Positions 26,961-36,562 of a stretch of 64,000 bases of DNA are shown here, one piece after another. Source of the DNA: CAXBNB01 sp965267535. GTDB lineage: Bacteria > Bacteroidota > Bacteroidia > Cytophagales > Cyclobacteriaceae. A model generated the notes under the pieces. It was not told the DNA's origin. It was given only the letters and a program-made list of their open reading frames with translations, and did not search any database. The translations under genes were made by a program, and so were the position numbers. Location of the stretch: positions 3,472,001 through 3,536,000 of the forward strand of contig OZ254082.1 of NCBI GenBank assembly GCA_965267535.1, written 5' to 3'. Each line of letters opens with the position of its first letter. Position 1 is the first letter of the stretch.

Positions 26961-27564
26961 TCTGGATGCGAGGGTGACATACCACTAAGAAGGCCCAGGT
27001 AAGCAATATAGCTTTCAATCGAGACACTCCTTCAAAAAGCAGATTTCTGGCCGACTGGCTTTTGACAGACATTATTTCTGAAATTTCGTCGAAAGAAAAG
27101 CCCTGATAAAAACGCAGGTAGATGATTTCTCTTTGACGGTCTGACAGACTTTCCAGGGCTTTGTGTAGTTTGGCTGACTGCTGACGAGACAAATCCTGTG
27201 AAATAATATTCTCTTCGATAGAATACTCAACTTTGAAATTGTATTGTTCACCCAACCCCTCAATAGACGTCATAGCTGACAACTGATTGGCTTTCTTTAT
27301 GATTTTGCGTTTGATCGACTTTAATAAATAAAACTTAATAGAAGGGGCTTCTCCCAAATGCTCACGCCTTTGCCAAAGCTCGGCAAAAAGCTCCTGTATG
27401 GCATCTGTAACCAACTCATGATCCTGATGTATCTTGAGTCCATAACTGTACATCGCTGAAAAATGATCGGTATAGATTTGGTCTAAAGCTTGGGGTTTTC
27501 CGGCTTTAAACCGGCTCCATAAATCCCTATCCGATTCATCTATATTGTGGGTTGGCCTACTCAC
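26956..27564 (-). CDS. ECF RNA polymerase sigma factor, locus C
   Basis: About 202 residues from a GTG at 27564 (read as fMet-SRPTHNIDESD). Region 2 has HELVTDAIQELFAELWQ and region 4 has FDEISEIMSVKSQSARNLLF. The frame is open to an ATG at 27717, but those 51 residues do not look like a sigma N-terminus and a TATATTTG -7 box lies inside them (27592-27599), so the GTG start is preferred; this is a judgement. Heads the locus C cascade. Confidence 0.88.
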   Translation of the reverse strand: MSRPTHNIDESDRDLWSRFKAGKPQALDQIYTDHFSAMYSYGLKIHQDHELVTDAIQELFAELWQRREHLGEAPSIKFYLLKSIKRKIIKKANQLSAMTSIEGLGEQYNFKVEYSIEENIISQDLSRQQSAKLHKALESLSDRQREIIYLRFYQGFSFDEISEIMSVKSQSARNLLFEGVSRLKAILLTWAFLVVCHPRIQN

Positions 27565-27591
27565 TGTTCTCCTTTGGTTCTGGCAAGGAAA

Positions 27592-27599
27592 CAAATATA
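27592..27599 (-). promoter_or_regulatory. -7 promoter box TATATTTG for locus C sigma
   Basis: Minus-strand octamer identical to that in front of the locus B sigma, 28 bp upstream of the proposed GTG start. No -33 TTTG at the expected distance. Confidence 0.5.
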
Positions 27600-27722
27600 G
27601 TTTTTTATCAGTGAATGTGTATGTCGGGTAATTGTTCTCTTGTAAAGATTTCCTTAAGTGAGTTATGTCGATTTGATACCTGCGGGGACACCCGTACCTG
27701 CTGTAGGTGAACTTCATTTATT

Positions 27723-27770
27723 AGCTCTGGTCTGGCTTTTCTGTTCATACAGTACGACCAGACCCGAGCT
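27723..27770. terminator. Hairpin after the last gene of locus D
   Basis: AGCTCTGGTCTGG (27723-27735) pairs with CCAGACCCGAGCT (27758-27770) over 13 positions with one mismatch. It lies between the end of the locus D VCBS gene and the locus C regulatory genes. No strong T-run on the minus strand, so efficiency is uncertain. Confidence 0.45.
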
Positions 27771-27796
27771 ATGTCTTTTATTTTGTGTTGGCAGCA

Positions 27797-30700
27797 TTAC
27801 TGCTTCTCATCTTTTATTTCAAACACACTGAGGTTGTCGTTGTTGGCGGCTACCAGTATGTATTTTTTTTCTCCTACCCTGATTTCAGCTACTTTACGGG
27901 CATCTTTATCTACATAAAAGCCAGAAAACCGCGGAGCAATCCAATGGGATTTCCCTGCATTTTGGCTGATAAAAACACCTTTCCCAGCATCATTTCTCGG
28001 TGTTTCTACTTCTACCGGATAATTATTTCCTACAGCCAGTATTTCCTGAAACGAATCTCCATCCACATCCAGCAATAGTATGTCGTTTATAGATGAAACC
28101 TGTGTTTCTTCAGTAAGTGGTGATATGGTCATCTTTCCCTTGCCTTCATTGACCAGCTGAACATGCGCAAAGTTTTTTGCCTGATAATGTAGTGCGTCTT
28201 TGAGTTCATCGACTCCATACACATCAAACAAATCAGCGGATGCAAATAAGTCATAGGATTGGAATTTTTGGGCGATCGCGGGTATTTGCTGACTGGAACA
28301 GCTCCTGCCTCTAAGGGGGTATTGTTTTCCGAAATTGTAATAGCTGAGCACAATATCTTTTTGTCCGCTGTTGTCAAAATCCTTGTAGTGCACTTCAAAA
28401 GGTTCATTAGCTGTTGCCTGATATTTGTAGTTTAGCCCTAGATTTCCCAGTATATAATCCAGGTCACCGTCACGGTCGATATCGCCCTGCTCCACACTAT
28501 ACCACCAGCCTGTTTGGTCAGAAAGTCCGAATTCTTGTGTGGCATTGTAAAATTTATCTCCGGTGTTTTTTATCACCGTTATGGGCATCCACTCTCCCAC
28601 TACCAATAAATCCTGCAAACCATCCTGATCGTAATCTGTCCATACAGCATCTGTAACCATGCCTAAACGAATTAAATCTTTGGCCATTTTTTTGGTAACA
28701 TCCGTAAATCTGCCCTTGTCATTGAGGAGCAACTGCGATGATGCTGGCTCTGGGTATTGCCATGGTACATGCCTCGCACCTACAAACAAATCCATATCTC
28801 CGTCGCTATCAAAATCGGCTGCTCTGACACATGCTCCACTTTCCAGCATGGCGGGTAGTGCGGCTTCATTTTTTTCAAACCTGCCTGTACCATCATTGAC
28901 ATACAAGCGGTCTTGATAGATTCTGCTACCGTGAGCGTACTTATTGCCTCCGCTTACTACATACAGATCCTGATCTCCATCACTATCTGCATCAAAAAAC
29001 AATGCATCTACATCTTCATACAGCGCTTCTTTCACCCATAATGGGTTTTCGTCTTTCACAAACCTACCCGTAGCTTGCTGAATGTACAAAACGGCAGGTC
29101 TACTGGCTGCTGCTCCTAAAAACACATCTTCTCTGCCATCGCCATTTACATCTGCTACAGCCATAGCCGGACCAAACTGCGACATCTTGTGGGGCAGCAA
29201 GACCTGCTTAGCGTAATCATCAAATTGATTTTCTTCGTGTCTGAAGTCCAGACCTAACGATACACCCTCTACTTCTTTTAGTAATGTGCTATGCTTTTTT
29301 GCAATCTGTTGCTTCTGAGATTGTTTTTTTTCTACAGTTACCTGCTGGTTTACCGGCACGTTTACCAATACGGATTGTGTGCCGTCGCTCCAATTGACTG
29401 TGACGGTATCTACTTTGCCTGCTGAGGCTACTCCAAAGTGCGCAACCTGCTCTGAACCGGAGTACATACCTCTGGCTGAAGTAAACTCATACCACTGGCT
29501 TTTAGATCCTGTTGTTATTTTGACCCTGCTACCAAGTGTATGCCGGGTATTTTCGAGTGCTACTCTCAGGTAATTATTGCTTCCCTGCTTTCGTACATTA
29601 TTTTTAAAGATGTAGGCTTCATTATTTACATTGCTCACAATCAGGTCCAGTGCACCGTCATTATTCAAATCGGCATAGGCCGACCCGTTAGAAAACGATT
29701 TATGATCAAGCCCCCAATCGTTGGTTTTCTTCTCAAACCTTAGCCCGGTCTTATTTTGATACATGTAATTGGCCAGCGGTTCGGAAGGAATGATGTCCAA
29801 GGCTTCTTCTAAATTCAGTATATCCCATACACTTACTTCCCCTGCATTGGGATTATTTTTCACAAACTCCTGAGCTACTTTCGCTACATATTTAGAAAAG
29901 TTTTTATCTGAGTCTGTATTGCGAATATCCCGTAAAATTCCATTGGTGACATAAATATCTTTAAAGCCGTCATTGTCGAAATCGGCTATGATGTTTGACC
30001 AGCTCCAATCTGTACTGGCTACACCTGCCATCTGACCTATATCACTGAATGAAATGCCTGCTTTGCCCAATTCACCGTTATTGAGCTGCAGTGTGTTGTA
30101 CATATATTGGTAGTGGCCTCCCTGATCTACAATTTTCCAAAACGATTTGGGATCCATTCCACTCATATTGGCCTTTATACGCTGATTTTTTTCTGCCGAC
30201 ATGTCTACTACATGGATGTCGAGCAGGCCGTCGTTGTTGATATCAGCTATATCTACTCCCATACTAAAGTACGAAATGTGTCCTGTACTCTCATTTAGTA
30301 CATTTTCAAATGTCCCGTTCCCCTTATTTAGGTATAACATGTCTGGCGCCTGAAAATCGTTTGACACATAGATGTCTACCCACCCATCGTTGTTTACATC
30401 TGCTGCTGAAGCACTGTTGGGAAAGCAGGGGACATCCAAGCCGGATTTTTTTGAAACGTTTTCAAAATATCCTTTTCCGGTATTTCTCAACAATACCGGA
30501 GCATATTCATACGCGCTCAGGTCTGTACCATACAAAGGAGAGTAGTTGCCGGGGTTAGGGGGTTGGGTAAGCAAAAACAAATCTACCCAACCGTCTTTGT
30601 CATAATCCAAAAACAATGCACTTCGGGTTCTCCCTGTATGATCTACCCGGTAGGCTTCACTGCTCTCTGTAAAGGTAAGGTCACCGTTGTTGATATAGAG

Positions 30701-31126
30701 TTTGTTTTTTCGGAGTTCGGGTTTATCGTCATACAGTTCACGGGTCACATAAATATCCTGCCAGCCATCCTGATTTACATCGGCCACTAAAACTCCTGAT
30801 GACCACCCGCCATTATCTTCTATACCTGCCCGGCGGGTAATGTTTTCAAATTCAAAGTTGCCTTTGTTGACATACAACTCGTCTGCTACCAAGTTGCCTG
30901 CGAAAAAAATATCCTGCAGACCATCATTGTTGAAATCACCTACTCCTACCCCTGCTCCTCCATAATAATTGGAATAAATAAGGATATTGTGCTCTTTGGT
31001 ATCTTTTATTTCATTGTTGAACGTAACATGAGTGTGGCTGGAAGGCAACAATTCAAACATAGTATTCTGAGCAAACAGTCCACTGCTTGTCAGTATTATC
31101 ATTAACACATAGTATAACTTTTTCAT
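27797..31126 (-). CDS. FG-GAP/VCBS repeat protein with ASPIC/UnbV domain, locus D
   Basis: 1109 residues with a type I signal peptide (ILTSSGLFAQ) rather than a lipobox. About 14 DxNxDGxxD-type loops (DFNNDGLQD, DVNQDGWQD, DVNNDGWVD, DFDNDGFKD, DVNGDGRED, DFDSDGDMD, DIDRDGDLD) flank an ASPIC/UnbV domain near residues 520-590 (GSRVKITTGSKSQW, HFGVASAGKVDTV). It shares its full layout with the locus C protein, including LPHKMSQFGPAMAVADVNGD versus a matching segment there, so they are paralogues. Likely a calcium-stabilised surface or periplasmic binding protein; ligand unknown. An intrinsic terminator separates it from susD. Confidence 0.88.
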   Translation of the reverse strand: MKKLYYVLMIILTSSGLFAQNTMFELLPSSHTHVTFNNEIKDTKEHNILIYSNYYGGAGVGVGDFNNDGLQDIFFAGNLVADELYVNKGNFEFENITRRAGIEDNGGWSSGVLVADVNQDGWQDIYVTRELYDDKPELRKNKLYINNGDLTFTESSEAYRVDHTGRTRSALFLDYDKDGWVDLFLLTQPPNPGNYSPLYGTDLSAYEYAPVLLRNTGKGYFENVSKKSGLDVPCFPNSASAADVNNDGWVDIYVSNDFQAPDMLYLNKGNGTFENVLNESTGHISYFSMGVDIADINNDGLLDIHVVDMSAEKNQRIKANMSGMDPKSFWKIVDQGGHYQYMYNTLQLNNGELGKAGISFSDIGQMAGVASTDWSWSNIIADFDNDGFKDIYVTNGILRDIRNTDSDKNFSKYVAKVAQEFVKNNPNAGEVSVWDILNLEEALDIIPSEPLANYMYQNKTGLRFEKKTNDWGLDHKSFSNGSAYADLNNDGALDLIVSNVNNEAYIFKNNVRKQGSNNYLRVALENTRHTLGSRVKITTGSKSQWYEFTSARGMYSGSEQVAHFGVASAGKVDTVTVNWSDGTQSVLVNVPVNQQVTVEKKQSQKQQIAKKHSTLLKEVEGVSLGLDFRHEENQFDDYAKQVLLPHKMSQFGPAMAVADVNGDGREDVFLGAAASRPAVLYIQQATGRFVKDENPLWVKEALYEDVDALFFDADSDGDQDLYVVSGGNKYAHGSRIYQDRLYVNDGTGRFEKNEAALPAMLESGACVRAADFDSDGDMDLFVGARHVPWQYPEPASSQLLLNDKGRFTDVTKKMAKDLIRLGMVTDAVWTDYDQDGLQDLLVVGEWMPITVIKNTGDKFYNATQEFGLSDQTGWWYSVEQGDIDRDGDLDYILGNLGLNYKYQATANEPFEVHYKDFDNSGQKDIVLSYYNFGKQYPLRGRSCSSQQIPAIAQKFQSYDLFASADLFDVYGVDELKDALHYQAKNFAHVQLVNEGKGKMTISPLTEETQVSSINDILLLDVDGDSFQEILAVGNNYPVEVETPRNDAGKGVFISQNAGKSHWIAPRFSGFYVDKDARKVAEIRVGEKKYILVAANNDNLSVFEIKDEKQ

Positions 31127-31169
31127 ATCCTGCCTGATTTCGAGTGTGTATGGCTACATGTTGCTATAA

Positions 31170-31193
31170 TAAAAAAAAGTGGCATAAGCCACT
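31170..31193 (-). terminator. Intrinsic terminator between susD and the VCBS gene, locus D
   Basis: Stem AGTGGC (31178-31183) / GCCACT (31188-31193) with a 4-nt loop, followed on the minus strand by a run of eight T (complement of 31171-31178). It lies inside the apparent operon, so it should end or attenuate the susCD transcript before the VCBS gene. Confidence 0.75.
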
Positions 31194-31210
31194 CTATATT
31201 TGGTAAAGAA

Positions 31211-31238
31211 TATTCGGGGAACTCTCGCTCCCCGAATA
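31211..31238. promoter_or_regulatory. Stem-loop directly after susD stop, locus D
   Basis: Perfect arms TATTCGGGGA (31211-31220) and TCCCCGAATA (31229-31238), 8-nt loop, just before the terminator hairpin at 31170-31193. Together they form a tandem hairpin pair after susD. Confidence 0.65.
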
Positions 31239-31246
31239 CAAATAGG

Positions 31247-32827
31247 TTAGTTTACATCCCACCATAGTTTGGTCATAAACTCATCTGGTCCCTGAGCACT
31301 CACTGCTGCAGCATAATTTTCAGGATTACCTCCTCTTTCTGCTTCAGGATATCTCAACCTTCTGGGTATTTGACCATTGGTTACATTTCCAGAGTAGTTT
31401 GTAGGTGTCAAAACAGGAAACCCTGTTCTTCTCCAGTTAGCATAAGACTCATAATGATTAAAGTAAGTAGCTGCCCAGTATTGCTCTCCAATCATTCTTT
31501 CCTGATCGGCAGCTGAGGCACCTGCAAAGTCTAAACCAGCTAAATAATCATCGATATCGCCGCTATCTACTGTAAATGACGCATCGTAGTTCACCCAGTT
31601 GTTGATGGCTGACCTTACGCCTGCCTCAAACAACTCTTCCGCTGTTTCACTACCTACATTCCAGCCATTTAGTTTAGCTTCAGCCAAAGCCAAAGACACT
31701 TCTCCATGGGTGATATAGAAAGTAGGATCGTCGTAGTTGTACAACTTAGGGTTAAGGAATGAATACAGGTTTACTGAAAAATCATCTGCGTTAGTGATTA
31801 CTCCATCACTTATCGCTTTTGGAATGATAGTTTCTGAGTCGTATCCATTAGGCAGTCCTCTCTGGCTGGCAGGATCAGTATCCCAGGTGCCCGCATCTTG
31901 AGAGTCTCCAGTACCCCCTGAAATAATCATCAATCGAGGATCATCTTCGTTCTTCATCCAGTTGATAAAAGTAGCAGAAGGTCTTGCTCTATTGAATTCC
32001 CCTCCATTGCCAGGCATAAACACCTCTGAGTTTCCGTTTCTGTTGATTCCTCCCATATCGGAGTGCACAATTTTTGGATTTTCTGCATTAGAAGTAATCA
32101 CACCGGCGCTGTGTCCTACTGCTTCTTCTACTGTACTCTTTGCTAGTCCATTGTCTACATTAGACATTCTCATGCCTATTCTCACGAGCAATGAATTAGC
32201 AAATTTCTGCCATTTCACTACATCTCCCTCAAACAATACATCTTGAATACCCGGATCATCTCCGCTGGCTGTGAGCGCGTTTCTCGCTGCTTTCAGGTCT
32301 GCTATAAGCTGCTGATATACCTGATCCTGCGTGTCGTATTTAGGAAACCAAAACTCTTGTCCTTCCAGACCTCTGCCGGCTTCTGAGTAAGGTATAGCAC
32401 CATACAGGTCTGTTAGTCGATGCAAAGCAAAACATCTTGATATTTTAGCCATTGCATTGAGGTTTACCCTTTCCGGATCTCCCTCTGTTTTGTCCATCAC
32501 GTGGGTCAGAGTTTCGAGTACATCCGGGTAATACCGTTCCCACTGTGCCGCACTATAGCCAGCGTTGTACAGGTACTTGTCTCCAGACCAGTATCCGGCT
32601 AATGCAGCATTGTGCTGTATCATGGTAGAACTGTATATCAGGTTACCCCTCCAGCTTTCATACCGGCTACCAGCCATTTCCATAATTCCCGAAGCTAACA
32701 AAAAGCTCAGGTCTATTTCATTGGAAGCATTGGGGTTTACATTTAAATCTAAAAGATCTTCGTTGCTACATGCAGGCCCAACTAAAACTAACGCTGCAAG
32801 CACTGCTGATAAAAATATATTTTTCAT
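31247..32827 (-). CDS. SusD-like lipoprotein (SusD-like_2 type), locus D
   Basis: 526 residues; lipobox VGPAC then SNEDLLDLNVNPNA, the hallmark N-terminus of the second SusD type (often seen with shorter, differently spaced helices). Further typical stretches: LHRLTDLYGAIPYSEA, KWQKFANSLLVRIGMRM, SLALAEAKLNGW and YFNHYESYANWRRTGFP near the C-terminus. Pairs with the SusC encoded 30 bp upstream. Substrate not predictable. Confidence 0.93.
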   Translation of the reverse strand: MKNIFLSAVLAALVLVGPACSNEDLLDLNVNPNASNEIDLSFLLASGIMEMAGSRYESWRGNLIYSSTMIQHNAALAGYWSGDKYLYNAGYSAAQWERYYPDVLETLTHVMDKTEGDPERVNLNAMAKISRCFALHRLTDLYGAIPYSEAGRGLEGQEFWFPKYDTQDQVYQQLIADLKAARNALTASGDDPGIQDVLFEGDVVKWQKFANSLLVRIGMRMSNVDNGLAKSTVEEAVGHSAGVITSNAENPKIVHSDMGGINRNGNSEVFMPGNGGEFNRARPSATFINWMKNEDDPRLMIISGGTGDSQDAGTWDTDPASQRGLPNGYDSETIIPKAISDGVITNADDFSVNLYSFLNPKLYNYDDPTFYITHGEVSLALAEAKLNGWNVGSETAEELFEAGVRSAINNWVNYDASFTVDSGDIDDYLAGLDFAGASAADQERMIGEQYWAATYFNHYESYANWRRTGFPVLTPTNYSGNVTNGQIPRRLRYPEAERGGNPENYAAAVSAQGPDEFMTKLWWDVN

Positions 32828-32857
32828 CTTCTTCTTTTTTTAGTTAACACCTAATTA

Positions 32858-35800
32858 TTAAAACGTTACAGCCAGGTTGAAACCAAAGTTTCTGGTAGCG
32901 GGAAGAGCAAAGAACTCAAGCCCCTGACCTCCACTGCCATTGGTGTAGGCCGATTCCGGATCAACGTTAGGTACATCTGACCATAGCAAAAGAAGGTTTC
33001 TGCCTACAAAAGAAAGCTTTACAGAAGTAAAGGGTGTCTTGTCCAACATCGCCTGTGGCATGCTATACCCCAGTGTAAACTGTCTCAGTTTTCCAAAAGA
33101 AGCATCATATACGAAGTAGTTGGTTATGTCATTGTACCGGCCATAATACTCATCTACATTCTCTTTCGGAATGTTTACTGTAAGCGCAGCTCCATCTTCG
33201 TCCACTCCTGTCACGGTCAATCCATTGTCACGTCCAGGCAAGGTACCTTTGTGCATACCAAATGAGTATGCCAATACGTTTGTACCTGACATGAGAGAAC
33301 CTCCGCTTCGCATATCAATCAGGAAGCTCATAGAGAAGTTTTTATATCTGAACGAGTTGTTCAAACCCGCACTAAAGGGCTGTCTTCCTTCTCCTAAAAT
33401 TTCAAAATCGTCGCTTCTTACAGGATATCCGTTCGCATCGTATACTTTCTGTCCATTGATGGTTTTGTGTCTGTATCCGGCAATCACACCAGCAGGGTAA
33501 CCTACATAGTTTCTGATTCTTTCCTGACGAGTTCTTGCTTCATCCAGGTTCAAAAACTCTATTGGCTCTCCTTCAGCGTTAGATCCAAGATTTACAACAT
33601 TACTCTCGTTTTTAGCCATGTTGAAAGACACTTCCCAGGTGAAATCTGATGTCTGAATAGGAGTAGCGTTGATCAACAACTCAATTCCTTTATTGTTCAA
33701 CTCACCTACGTTAATAGTAGTGCTGTTAAAACCTGACGTTTGTGATATTGTAGTATTCAAAATATCATCTGTAGTCGTTCTGTTGTAGTAGGTCAGATCT
33801 ACTCCAATTCTGTTTTCCAGCAATCTTAAATCGATACCAAATTCTACTTCTGAAGATACATAAGGCTTCAGGGTAGCATTAGGAACAGTTCCACGGTTGG
33901 TAATGTTACCCAATACAGCTCCGTTGGCATGAGGTTGAGAGTTTAAACTATACGTCTGTGTGAGGCCGTAAGGAGCAGTACCTCCACCACCTACCTGAGC
34001 CCATCCTGTTCTCAATTTCAAAAATGTAAAGAACTCAGGAAGGGTAACAACATCTGAAAGCACCAATCCGGCACTAACCGAAGGATACATCACTGAATTG
34101 TCATCTCTTGATAATGTTGAGAAGTGGTCTTTTCTGGCCGTGGCAGTCACGAAAGCAAAGTTTTGGTAAGAGAAGGTAGCCGATCCAAAGACCGAATTGG
34201 TTCCCCACTCGTTGAAGTTGTAAGAATATGTTTGATTCGCAACGTTAGTTACAGAATGGAAGAACGGTATATTTAAGTCACTTCCTCCTATTCTTACGCT
34301 TTCATCACTTCTTCTCATTTTGTTACCACCTAATAACAGATCCACATTGAATCCATTGAAGTCCTTAGATGCTCCTACCAACAAATCAAGGTTGTCTTCA
34401 CGAACTTTACGAGTTGTCAGGTTTACACTTCCCAGTGTCTTGTAAGCAGTACCATACGCCTCTACCGACTCGTCGGTTCGCGTGTATTGGTCAGTACCTA
34501 CTCTACCCTGCACATACAACCAATCGGTAATATCGTACTTTATCAAAGCCGATCCCATAAACCTGTCCTTTACATCTTCTCTGCTAAACTGATAGGCCGC
34601 CCAATACGGGTTTTGCGCAAAGACATTTCCCTGGTGCCTCAATTCTGTACCGTCTTCCTGAGCTCCCAATTTTTCTGTTGTTCCTTTCAGTGTTTCATAC
34701 CGGATAGCTGGTGACAACATCAAGGTAGTGTAGTTGGCGTTACCGGGCGAATCAGACAATCTTGGTCTGTTCATGGCGGTTTCTTTCGAATACTGAGCAG
34801 TTACTCTTGAGCTCAGCTTACCGTATTTTCCGGAAATGTTAGCCGAGAATACATCTCTGTCGAATCCTGAATTTGGCATGATGTCTTCATTTTTCAGTTT
34901 TGATGCTGAAAAACGATAGGTATGATTCTCATTTCCACCAGACAGCCCTATGGTGTTTGTCCAGGAATGTCCCGTTCTGTAGAAATCGCTCAGCGTCTGT
35001 CCCTGATCGGAGTATGGACGAGAAACACCGTCGAATTGAACTACGCTGGATCCATCCAGTTTAGCTCCCCATGAGCTTTGTCCTTGCTCCAGTGCAGATT
35101 CCTGATTGCTAGGTTTTTCTCCGTTTTGTCCATGTCCGTACTCATTCTGAAAATCAGTAAGGTCGTAAACGGTATCAAAAGTGAAGTTTGAGTTGAAATC
35201 TACACCTACTCCTTTTCTTGATTTACCCGATTTGGTAGTAATCAATATTACACCGTTTGCTCCTCTAAATCCATAAAGAGCTGATGCTGCGTTACCTTTC
35301 AAAACCGAGATGCTTTCAATATCATCCGGGTTGATAGACGACAAGCCATCACCTCCGTCGTTTCCACCCCACATACCAGCACTACCAGTTGTGGTGTTAT
35401 CTATCGGCACACCATTGATGATGTATAGTGGCTGGTCAGCTCCTGTAAGAGATGATCCTCCTCTAATCACTACCCGAGTAGATCCTGCTGCTCCTGATGC
35501 CGGTGGCGAAACATTAACACCCGCTACTTTACCAGAAAGTGCACTACCCAGGTTTACTGTACGGGATTCTGTAAAATCCTTACCGTCAACCTGTGTTACC
35601 GAATAGCCCAGAGCCTTTTTCTCTTTCTCCATACCAAAAGCAGTTACTACTACTTCTTCCAGCTGGGAATCATCAAGTACCATCGCTATGTCAATTACTG
35701 TCTTCTTTTCTACAGTAATTTCCTGAGTGATATATCCTATAAAGGATACCACCATGGTAGAGTTTTCCGGTACGGTCAGGCTATAATTTCCATCCAGATC

Positions 35801-36310
35801 ACTTGTGGTTCCTTTAGAGGTGCCTTTGATGAGAATAGATGCACCCGGCAGGGGCTGTCCATCCTCATCAGTAATCTTCCCCGTTACATCCACGTCTTCG
35901 ATTACGATCTGAATTACTTTTTCATTTTTCTCGCTTCTCTTTATTCTATCAATGTTGATGATCTTATTGATCTGCTTAAATTTCAACCCAGACGCCTCAG
36001 ATACTTTCAACAGAATATCTGCCACAGTTTGAGGCTCATTTTTTAACTCTACTTTCAACTTTTTGTTGATATCTCTCTTATCATAAGCAAAGCGATAATT
36101 AGTTACAGTCTCTATGTTTTTGATAATCTCTAAGAGTGACATAGATGCATCTTCAGCTTTTAGGTCAATAAAAACTTCTTTGATGCTCTGACTTTTTTGT
36201 GCGTTGATCTCTGTAGCCAACAATAACGAATATGTGAAGCACTGTACTAAAATGCCATATATTGCTAGTTTACTCACAGTCTTTACTAGTTGTAATAGTT
36301 TAAATTTCAT
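32858..36310 (-). CDS. SusC/RagA-family TonB-linked outer membrane transducer, locus D
   Basis: 1150 residues from ATG 36310 (MKFKLLQLVKTV); an ATG three codons earlier (36319) is also in frame, but 36310 has the TTGCAAGAT pre-start shared by the family here. Signal peptide to about residue 38, STN domain (SLLEIIKNIETVTNYRFAYD), CarboxypepD_reg-like domain (LPGASILIKGTSKGTTSDL), plug (ISVLKGNAASALYGFRGANG), barrel to the terminal FGFNLAVTF. Transducer role predicted from STN plus the fecR and sigma genes next to it. Confidence 0.95.
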   Translation of the reverse strand: MKFKLLQLVKTVSKLAIYGILVQCFTYSLLLATEINAQKSQSIKEVFIDLKAEDASMSLLEIIKNIETVTNYRFAYDKRDINKKLKVELKNEPQTVADILLKVSEASGLKFKQINKIINIDRIKRSEKNEKVIQIVIEDVDVTGKITDEDGQPLPGASILIKGTSKGTTSDLDGNYSLTVPENSTMVVSFIGYITQEITVEKKTVIDIAMVLDDSQLEEVVVTAFGMEKEKKALGYSVTQVDGKDFTESRTVNLGSALSGKVAGVNVSPPASGAAGSTRVVIRGGSSLTGADQPLYIINGVPIDNTTTGSAGMWGGNDGGDGLSSINPDDIESISVLKGNAASALYGFRGANGVILITTKSGKSRKGVGVDFNSNFTFDTVYDLTDFQNEYGHGQNGEKPSNQESALEQGQSSWGAKLDGSSVVQFDGVSRPYSDQGQTLSDFYRTGHSWTNTIGLSGGNENHTYRFSASKLKNEDIMPNSGFDRDVFSANISGKYGKLSSRVTAQYSKETAMNRPRLSDSPGNANYTTLMLSPAIRYETLKGTTEKLGAQEDGTELRHQGNVFAQNPYWAAYQFSREDVKDRFMGSALIKYDITDWLYVQGRVGTDQYTRTDESVEAYGTAYKTLGSVNLTTRKVREDNLDLLVGASKDFNGFNVDLLLGGNKMRRSDESVRIGGSDLNIPFFHSVTNVANQTYSYNFNEWGTNSVFGSATFSYQNFAFVTATARKDHFSTLSRDDNSVMYPSVSAGLVLSDVVTLPEFFTFLKLRTGWAQVGGGGTAPYGLTQTYSLNSQPHANGAVLGNITNRGTVPNATLKPYVSSEVEFGIDLRLLENRIGVDLTYYNRTTTDDILNTTISQTSGFNSTTINVGELNNKGIELLINATPIQTSDFTWEVSFNMAKNESNVVNLGSNAEGEPIEFLNLDEARTRQERIRNYVGYPAGVIAGYRHKTINGQKVYDANGYPVRSDDFEILGEGRQPFSAGLNNSFRYKNFSMSFLIDMRSGGSLMSGTNVLAYSFGMHKGTLPGRDNGLTVTGVDEDGAALTVNIPKENVDEYYGRYNDITNYFVYDASFGKLRQFTLGYSMPQAMLDKTPFTSVKLSFVGRNLLLLWSDVPNVDPESAYTNGSGGQGLEFFALPATRNFGFNLAVTF

Positions 36311-36351
36311 ATCTTGCAATGTTTCGATTTAACATAAATTGAATCTCAGAG

Positions 36352-36394
36352 AGGATAGGTAGCCGTACATTCCCCAATGTGTCTTACCTGTCCT
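36352..36394. promoter_or_regulatory. Stem-loop 41 nt upstream of susC, locus D
   Basis: AGGATAGGTA (36352-36361) pairs with TACCTGTCCT (36385-36394) with one G-U type position, and inside it ACATT pairs with AATGT. T-rich sequence follows on the plus strand. 41 nt separate it from ATG 36310. Confidence 0.5.
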
Positions 36395-36562
36395 TTCTTC
36401 TTTTTTACCCTTTCTCAGGGCTTGCATTTTTCTTGTCATGTTTTATATCATATAGTTTGGTTTTGGTGAAACATCCTTTTATTACCTGAATTTATTTTCT
36501 TCTGATTGTAGTTCACACGCAACGGTTTAAATGTCAGACCTACGGTTAACGTCTGTTTAATA

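Noticed and set aside
17000..31000. CRISPR or tandem DNA repeat in the VCBS genes
   Set aside because: The periodic signal comes from DxNxDG protein repeats with variable codons, not from regular DNA repeats with spacers.
31195..31202. TATATTTG on the plus strand after susD of locus D
   Set aside because: It would drive antisense RNA into susD with no gene to serve; one octamer match in A/T-rich sequence is expected by chance.
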